From NCBI GenBank assembly GCA_028583405.1, contig CM053253.1, positions 8,478,941 through 8,542,940 of the forward strand: DNA of 64,000 bases. Direction: 5' to 3'. This DNA is from Pogonophryne albipinna. Its lineage: Eukaryota; Chordata; Actinopteri; Perciformes; Artedidraconidae. The position numbers and the translations under genes were made by a program. Below, one piece after another: positions 56,930 to 64,000 of this stretch. How positions within the stretch are numbered: position 1 is the stretch's first letter; the number at the start of each line of letters is the position of its first letter. Below the pieces are notes generated by a model. It made no database searches. It was given only the letters and a program-made list of their open reading frames with translations, and had not been told where the DNA came from.

Positions 56930-57370
56930 TTAAACACCAATAACTATTGAACCAACACAGGGCTTAACACAATTGAAAAGTGCACTTAACCAAGACTAAA
57001 AACCCAAACAGATATTGAACCAAACCAAAGTTAAATAATCAGTAATTACACCAAGCCAAGGCTTAAAAACCAAACATGTACTAATACCAAAGCAATCCAA
57101 AACACCACAAACTATTCAAACAAAACAGGGCTTAACATTCTATAATATTGAACCAAATCAAGGATATACACCCCGTGAATAATGGATGAAACAAGGGCTC
57201 TGGTTTTGGACCAAAACATGGCTTGACATTAAACAACACTGGACCAATTCATTTTGGGAACAGGGCTTAATCCCCAGTCAATCTTGTACCAACCCAGGGT
57301 TAAAGCAACAGTGAATATTGGACTATACCAAGGCTGAAACAACCGAAAATGCTAAACATCATCTGATGTA
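56930..57370 (+). repeat. Degenerate minisatellite, period about 33-34 bp
   Basis: About 12 diverged units built on ATTGAACCAA-ACCAAGGCTTAA. The anchor phrase GGCTTAA or a close variant recurs near 56961, 57053, 57130, 57218, 57264 and 57295. Units differ by many substitutions, so the array is old. Confidence 0.6.
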
Positions 57371-57559
57371 ACAAAAGATCAAAACAACTTAAAGCTAGGT
57401 TTTCTTTATAAATATGAGTTAAAAAGCTTGGGGTTACAAGATTTTTTAATTGTAGCTGACCAGCGAAAGTTTAACTCAATAGATTATTTGTTTGTTTTTT
57501 CCTTCCAGTGAGTAATTTGAATTTCACATTGAAACCATGGGACAGAGATTAGTAGCAAG

Positions 57560-58953
57560 CAGTGGCGGCTGGTGGAAAATATTTTTGGTGGGGCTGTTGA
57601 TATAGTGAGTAAAAAAAATGTTTTTGGGAGAAATGACCCCTTAAATTAGGACTTCTGGTGATGTAATGGCGCGTTTCCAGTGCAGCGCGGAGCTCGCTTT
57701 AAGCGTGCCGAGCCGTGCAGGGCCGTTTTTGGTTGCGTTTCCACTTGGCCTAGTACCGGCTAGCGGGTCCTAATTCACAGTTTTTCTGGCCCCATAAAAT
57801 CGTGGTTCTAGGGCCAGGAACAACCAGGCTGAGTCGGGCTGAGTATGCTAAACTAGAGAGAGAATCGCTGGCAAGGGGGCTACAACTACAACAAGATGAA
57901 CATATTTTACCGTGATTTAATTGTAATACACGTTTCAAAATGATGCCGAATTAACAACATACTGATACCGGATAGTAAAAACCATGAATTAATGCTTTGA
58001 CAAGTCTGCAGACAGACGGCAGGCGAAAAACCTTTTAAAATGCGTGTTTTCTAAATGGAGCTTGGCTAAGCTAACGTTATATAGCTCCGACCGTCCACAC
58101 TCACAACAACGGCCTATACAGACATAAAGAAACCAGCGACTGTATTCTCCATGACACAGACAGTCTGTGGTTTGTACTTGTTTAACTTTTGTCTAGTTTC
58201 TGAACAGATCGTATCTGTCCCCGGCTGTTTGAAGAGCAAGCATGGGAAACAAAAGACAGCATTTACCTGTTTGCATCCAGCTAGCCATGTCTTTCTGGTG
58301 TACCAGCTACGTGAGAAGCCTCGTTGATACGTTTTGTCTTTTTCACGAGCTTGCTGCGATATATACAAATTGGGTTGGTCCGGTCCAAGGTCTTTAAGCA
58401 ACAGTTTATCTCCCAAACTTCTCCTTTCGAAAGGATTGGAGATTAGCTCTTGAACGGAATTGGGCGGGGACTCCACCTGCACATGAAGCCATCCTCATCA
58501 ACTACTGCCGTACTGCGTCACCCCACCGGATACGAGTCACTAGTGTCCAAACTACTCACAGACTGGACCGGGCGCTGACATTGGCGCCCGGTGATCATCA
58601 GATTTGACAACGCTGATTGGCTGAAATTATGTTTCGGCATCATAGTTTACAGATAGCAACAGTCAGCTGCTAGTGGCTGCTGCTGCACTGATTGAGGGCT
58701 CCTTTCTTACCGCCCAGAGAGAGGGTAATGACCATAGACTATAAAGGTAATGACACATGGGCAAGGCAGGCAGGAAACATGTGACTTATCAGTAACTTTA
58801 GACATCGTCGTAACACAATTTTAAACGAGATTTTATTGTAGATTATACATTTTACTGATACCAATTATATAATATTTACCTTGTTTATTAAAAAAAAAAT
58901 GTGGGAAGAGGTGGGGCGGCGCCCCTAGCGCCCCAATGGGCCGGCCGCCACTG
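57560..58953 (-). mobile_element. Non-autonomous hAT element with a TTF/ZMYM-type zinc-finger remnant
   Basis: Ends CAGTGGCGGCTGG and, reverse-complemented, CAGTGGCGGCCGG. The 8-bp target GTAGCAAG is exactly duplicated at 57552-57559 and 58954-58961. On minus, 58482-58114 is an open frame of 122 codons. It contains a TTF-type zinc-finger start (RGFSRSWYTRKTWLAGC, then FCFPCLLF), typical of the N-terminus of ZMYM1-like hAT transposases. The catalytic and dimerisation regions are absent. Promoter or domesticated function is unknown. Confidence 0.82.
58114..58482 (-). CDS. N-terminal remnant of a ZMYM1-like hAT transposase
   Basis: 122 codons from ATG to stop. Residues 53-86 match the TTF-type zinc-finger domain of ZMYM1-like/hAT proteins: an aromatic-rich RGFSRSWY and TWL stretch, then Cys-Phe-Pro-Cys. 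The tail after residue 90 looks unrelated, probably read into intron or deletion-junction sequence. It lies wholly inside the 57.6-59.0 kb element. The product, if made, would have a DNA-binding-type finger without a nuclease. Confidence 0.55.
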   Translation of the reverse strand: MQVESPPNSVQELISNPFERRSLGDKLLLKDLGPDQPNLYISQQAREKDKTYQRGFSRSWYTRKTWLAGCKQVNAVFCFPCLLFKQPGTDTICSETRQKLNKYKPQTVCVMENTVAGFFMSV

Positions 58954-58961
58954 GTAGCAAG

Positions 58962-59860
58962 GTTGTTGCTCATCATGTCAATTAGTTTCAATGAGGAAAG
59001 CTAATGGAGCTACAAAGTAATTCTGTAGAAATAGAGTAATTAAGTTTCGCTCCCAACCTAATAAGTGTGCCAGTCAAACAAGACTTCAAAAGCGGAGCTC
59101 CACTTTTTAATATACACAAATTGCCATAAAGAGAGTATGACTTAACTAAAATGCTAAATAAAGTACACTTGTATAATGGCAAGGGGCCCTATACCTTCCC
59201 TGTAATTGTTTGATTAGATTTTAAAGGCAACGTTAAGCTTAATTAGAATTTTGAAGATTTCATTCCCAAAGAAATATTGTCAAGTGAGGACAACTCCTAA
59301 GGCCACACTTCCCGGTAGAGGTGACACTTTTTTAAGATGTTTCTATGCAATGTATTGATTCTTTATTTGGTAGTGGATAACTAAGAGGAACAAGGAACAA
59401 AGTGATAGCGAGTGGTGCGTAAACCACAAAAGATCCCAATTGGAACCAAATCTAGTTCGACAAATAACTTGGCTAGCCAGGCGCTCCGAGGTGATCCATT
59501 TCTGACTTTTTCAATTGACATATGGCGCAGATCAGTTATGCATTTTGAACGAGGAATGTGTTTGATTTATGTTTCTATATTTATTTGGCTGATATGGGCT
59601 TTATTGTGTAACCGCTGATCATATTAGTCATGCTAATTTATTGCTTGGTTTATCATTTAGATATCAGAACTGATTTTTGATACTTAAAAACATCTGAGTT
59701 TGGTAATTCAATCTGATATCTGTCAATGCAACTCTCATCCAAACTCTTTTTGATTCGATTGGTTGGCCTGCAAAGACTTTTAGCAAGAAACCACATGACA
59801 TCATAATCTACAACTGATCAATCCAATACATTTAAGTCATAATTTGAGCATTGTGTCAAA
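58962..59860. other. Spacer between two hAT elements
   Basis: No gene or repeat recognised in these 900 bp. Confidence 0.4.
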
Positions 59861-60915
59861 TAGGGGTGTAACGGTAACCGTATTCGTCCCGTACCGCCAC
59901 GGTTCGGACGTCACGGTTCGGCACATGCAGTCACACGGCGAATACGCCTTTTTTTACGAGTGGTAAAAAAGTCTGTCACTCAGGGCAGTATTACACTATA
60001 TATAATCCAGGGGGCGGTATTGCGCCTAAAAGCCAGCCGCCCGTAAATATCAATTGAAGAACAAGAACAAAACACAACAAAATGAACACAATATATGAAG
60101 AAGAAAAGTTAGCTATGGCGAGTTCACACAACACACAGGAGCTAGAAGACCCACCTGCTTCTTTTAAATCAGGTGTGTGGGAACATTTCGGGTTCCCTGT
60201 GGACTACAACAATGATGGGGTGCGAGTTGTGGATCGGACGAGGACGGTGTGTCGGCGTTGTTCGACAGCGGTGCGGTATGCTAGTGGTAACACGTCAAAC
60301 ATGCTCAATCATGTCTCAGTCCCCAGCGAGAGGGTTTTCTCGACGGCAGGTGACATAGTTACCGCCAACAGATCTGCCCTCACTACTGACAACGTAGACA
60401 AACTCATCTTTTTGAAGAAAAACTTGAAAATAGAGTAAAGCTTGAGTACCTTTATTTAGGCATAATGGCCTCACACACTCACAAGTTAATTACACATGTT
60501 AGACATTGCTCCTAAAGGTACAGATTTTATTTTGTTTTATATTTATCATTTTATTTATTTTATATTTAGACATCAGGAGATGTTATACAGTTCTGTATGC
60601 CTTTTATTGATTGTGATTGAAACACTTTCTTATTATTTATTTTAATATTTTCAAGACATTCTTTTTAGTTGTACAGCTTATTTAACCTTTTTGTTTGACA
60701 TCAGCCATTATAAATAATATGTCCATTTTAACTGTAATACAGTTAATGATTCCAAATGTTAGAGTTCCTTATTTTCATACCAAAACTTGCACTACTGTTA
60801 AATAAATAACAGCATTTGTCTTGCTTTTTCTTGTTGTACCGAACCCGTACCGAACCGTGACTCCCAAACCGAGGTACGAACCGAACCGTGACTTCTGTGA
60901 ACCGTTACACCCCTA
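59861..60915 (+). mobile_element. Miniature hAT element carrying its own short ORF
   Basis: TIRs TAGGGGTGTAACGGT at both ends (15 bp perfect). The 8-bp target GTGTCAAA is exactly duplicated at 59853-59860 and 60916-60923. Subterminal repeats of CACGGTTCGG occur at both sides, likely transposase-binding sites. The interior encodes a single 118-codon frame (separate entry). At 1055 bp it is an internal-deletion derivative of a full hAT transposon. Confidence 0.9.
60082..60438 (+). CDS. BED-finger/hATC fusion ORF of a deleted hAT transposase
   Basis: 118 codons, ATG to TAA, no frameshift. Residues 29-77 are the first part of a BED zinc finger (SGVWEHFGF, then VCRRC, then GNTSNMLNH). Residues 78-116 are the C-terminal hATC dimerisation motif (SVPSERVFSTAGD, then NVDKLIFLKKNL). 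The junction is at about codon 77-78 and removes the second BED histidine and the whole RNase H-like DDE core. The product could at most bind DNA weakly and dimerise with a full transposase. That the frame survives the deletion may be chance, recency, or selection. Confidence 0.8.
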   Translation: MNTIYEEEKLAMASSHNTQELEDPPASFKSGVWEHFGFPVDYNNDGVRVVDRTRTVCRRCSTAVRYASGNTSNMLNHVSVPSERVFSTAGDIVTANRSALTTDNVDKLIFLKKNLKIE

Positions 60916-60929
60916 GTGTCAAACATTCC

Positions 60930-63484
60930 CTGGCTTCAGATTCTTCATTTACGTACATATCTTAAGGTTTTGAACAAAAACAATGTTTATTTGAAAATGT
61001 GCTGTTGGTTTAAACTAAATAAATATTGACGTTTCCAATTAGCAGCTTGTTTTTGAGGGCCTCGTGGACAGCATATCACTTGGAACTCCAAATTTGGTGA
61101 CTTTTTGTCGAGTTCATTAATAGAAATATGACATCGGTCCTCTATGGGCTGAGAGAATTCTCCGACCTCTGGATGGGATCCTTTCAAAGTCCCACTGGAT
61201 GACCTCATACATGTGTGGTGGTCCAACAAAAATAAAAGGGTTGCTGGACAAACATTTGATGTTTGGGAGATGTTTTCTTCTGACATCAGTGATGACATGG
61301 GAATGCTAGTTTGGTGTGGTTTTTTATGGATTTAAAAAGTTCAAACCAATAACAAGAAGTGACCAGAACACCAGACACTCATTGCACAAGCTAATGATGA
61401 TGATGAAGATGATGATAATAAAAAGGCACACACCTCTGTGAATGGCAACCAGAAGCATTGACACAAAGACACAAATCACCACAGTAAAGGTTTGCATGAA
61501 GACAGATACAACAATAACATACAAAAGAAATAAAAGAAAACAAGTGTGTGCATGGGGTTCAGAAATAGCAAGAGAGACAGAGGAAGAAAATGGTATGACC
61601 AACTTAAAAAAAAAAGGGGAAGTAAGCAACAGACAATATGAAGAAAGACACAGGAAAAGGAAGTGTGTACCAACTGGCAACAAGAAGAAGAAAATAAAAA
61701 AAAATCTCAAATCCTGACAGATCAATATCTGAAAGGTGGAGTTTTTCTTAATCTCCGGGTTGGGACCCCAAAAATAGCTCCAGATTGCCATGTCTGCTAC
61801 TATTGGTCCTTTTTTCCACGGTGAAGCAGAATACAACTGCTGCTTGTTATAAAGTCTCTGAATACATGTCAGGTCATGGAGAAAGAATGAGGATGCCTAT
61901 GATTTGTGAGGAGGTTTGTACACTAAATGTGTTTTTAGCTGTTTAATCATACTTTTCCTCCTCGTACTTGGTTTTTGCAGTCACGTAGGATAAAAGATAA
62001 AGGCTTTTACACCAACCTTGCCCAGACCCTTACAAAGAAATCTCACTTCCCTTTCAAAAGGCTTTCTTTTTTTCTGTGAACAGTGTGTAATTCGAACCAG
62101 CTTCAAGAATGGACCTCAAAACACAAGGATTTATGAGGATAAAAGGAGATGGATGTTGACATTTGATAGCCAGCAGTTCCACATGCTCGGACACACCAAA
62201 TGGAAAACAGAGAAGAAATGCAAAGAGGTCTGCTTTCAAAGAAGTATGACACCTCATTCAACCTTTATTTCTGGTTTAAAAAGCACCTTCTTGTGCAATA
62301 ACTTCACCCCAAGCTGTCCAATATGATTCATTTGCATTTACTACAAAGTGAAGGAGACTTAAAAAATCTGTTGATATCCTCTCTGTTCTGCTGTACATTG
62401 ACACAACAGCCATTTCTGCTTTTCTGTGTCTCTTCCTCCTAAAAGTGCTGGCCAGAGGCAACACCTTATATGGTCATAAACAGGAATTATATAAGAATCA
62501 TATAAGTCCTGAAAGGAATATTAAAGCTAAATCTTACACTAAGGTTGTGCTTTACAAGATAATAACCTAAGACTACTCTGCACGGCTGTAGGAGTAGCAT
62601 GTAGGAACTTCATTGTGTCAGTTCATACATAAACATACCATCAAGCACAGCAAGGTCACTATAAACTTAAAAAGACACTGCGTGAAAAGGAAAGGAATCG
62701 TAAAGTGATTTATTTGTTTTAATGTCCCAAATACCAGCTGAATTGTACTGTGTCACTATATCTGTCTGGAACATATTATGGTCTGGGTTGAGTTCTATTT
62801 GTAGGCTTACATGGGTAAGGCAAGGCCATAACTCTGTCAAAGTTTAGAGTTTTGTTCCCATGTTGAACATATAGGAACTCATAGTCCTATGAGGAACAGC
62901 AGCCACTGTACTTTTCACTTTTTAATTTATAGTAACCTGTAAACCTAAGATACCTAGAGGGACTTAAGATGCTAAGACATACATTCAGCTATATGGTACA
63001 ATTTCAACAACTTGCCTTTACCTTCATTATAAGGTTGCAATCAAGTATCATTATTTTCAAAAACATCATTTTAAAAAGTACTTCTGGATTTTACTGTTAA
63101 GGCACTTATGTTGGTCATTAAACTAAAAAAACTAAAACTGCAGCAGAACAACATACCTTGGGTTTCATACCCTCTATGTCTAGCAAATGGAGTGGGGATG
63201 CACCAATCCAATCTGCAACAATACCAACTTTATTATGTGAATTGATTATTGGCTAGACATGACCAATCTATATTACATGGTTCTCTTGGTCAGTGTGATT
63301 AAATGTTGTATTTCTGCTATCTTTGACATTGACACATTTTACATCAGGCCTTCAACTCAGTTTTCAGCCCAACAACCATCCCAGGCCTTTTATCTATTGA
63401 AAGCAAAGATGGAAATCAGTATGTTCTAAAATAACAGATTCAGGATATAGGACAAAGAATATTAAACTGCATCAATGAGCGGCT
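60930..63484. other. Non-coding stretch, nothing recognised
   Basis: AT-rich. A (GAT)n-like cluster lies at 61394-61416. The 170-codon minus frame at 61324-61836 is Phe/Leu/Ser-rich with no domain and overlaps a plus-strand purine tract, so I do not call it a gene. Confidence 0.4.
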
Positions 63485-63491
63485 TTGTTGA

Positions 63492-64000
63492 TCAAGCAGA
63501 TCAACAAACCCGCACATTAAAAACGATACTCTATGTGGCCAGGTGTTAAAAGAGGTGACCCACCAGCCTTATCTTGGGGTAGAAATCCAAAACAACCTGA
63601 AATTTGGCCAACACATTGGCCAAATTGTAACACAGGCAAACCGTTCGCTCGGCTTCCTACGCCGGAATCTGCGACGCTGTCCCCAGAAACTGAAGGATAC
63701 AGCTTTTGTGGCACTAGTACGTTCTAAACTAGAGTACGCCAGCTCGGTCTGGGACTACTACACTGATAAAGACAGTGATGCCCTGGAATCAGTACAAAGA
63801 AGAGGTGCAAGATTCATTTTTGGAGATTATGAATGGGACAGGAGTGTCACAGAAATGCTCAAGCGGTTGAACTGGGTGGAATTAAGTGAAAGGTGGCGAT
63901 TGGCTCGTTTGGTTCTCTTCTTCAAGATTGTCCATAACATCTCAGCCATTGATGCATCAATGTACCTAGAGCCAGTTAGAAGAAGTGCAACCCGCAAAGC
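63492..64000 (+). mobile_element. LINE reverse transcriptase, C-terminal part, truncated by window end
   Basis: An open frame from 63492 to the window edge spells the post-catalytic thumb region of a non-LTR reverse transcriptase. It shows PYLGVEI, ANRSLGFLRRNLR, TAFVALVRSKLEYASSVWD and LESVQRRGARFI. A TGA lies just upstream at 63489-63491, and the catalytic FADD box is not present, so the copy is 5'-truncated or broken. The pattern fits the Jockey/CR1/L2 group broadly; the exact clade is not determined. The frame is intact as far as seen. Confidence 0.8.

Noticed and set aside
61324..61836. 170-codon minus frame
   Set aside because: Composition-driven Phe/Leu/Ser-rich reading opposite a purine tract, with no domain or splice context.

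Overview
The window is vertebrate nuclear DNA, almost certainly from a ray-finned (teleost) fish, probably a percomorph. The evidence is spliced genes with short GT-AG introns, very long CA/GT dinucleotide tracts (up to about 155 units), and many small TIR elements of kinds common in teleosts (hAT-like with 8-bp target duplications, TTAA-target MITEs, a Tc1-like relic, a LINE, a solo LTR). There is no sign of operons or prokaryotic features.

Two protein-coding genes are well supported and face each other tail to tail. tcea2 (TFIIS, transcription elongation factor) lies on + at 13229-21047 in ten coding exons, one intron being a U12-type AT-AC intron. rgs19 (RZ/A-family regulator of G-protein signalling) lies on - at 33915-43047 in four supported coding exons, with a possible 5' exon near 55.8 kb. 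From general knowledge, TCEA2 and RGS19 are also convergent neighbours in human (20q13.33), so I read this as conserved synteny. The two proteins act in unrelated processes: rescue of arrested Pol II, and GTPase acceleration on Gi/Gz alpha subunits.

Layout: 1-12.9 kb is non-coding upstream DNA with a TTAA MITE (6181-6974), an array of six ETS-like motifs (8502-8800), an hAT MITE (9074-9613) and a tRNA-derived SINE. 13-21.7 kb is tcea2, with two MITEs filling introns 7 and 8 and a 311-nt GT tract right after the stop codon. 21.7-33.5 kb is intergenic: a piggyBac-like MITE, a 1.8-kb foldback element, a 3.7-kb composite insertion containing splice-like signals, a promoter-like patch near 31.1-31.35 kb and an hAT MITE. 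33.5-56 kb is rgs19, whose introns hold nested MITEs, a solo LTR and most of the long microsatellites. 54-64 kb holds a dead Tc1 transposase, a minisatellite, two miniature hAT elements that keep pieces of transposase coding sequence, and the 3' part of a LINE reverse transcriptase.

I found no clearly novel biological system. The points most worth a second look are the AT-AC intron, a 1-kb hAT derivative with an intact in-frame fusion of BED finger to dimerisation domain, the nested transposon stack at 38.8-40.7 kb, the periodic ETS-motif array, and the spliced-looking 3.7-kb insertion. All names come from sequence recognition and recalled family knowledge; no search was run.
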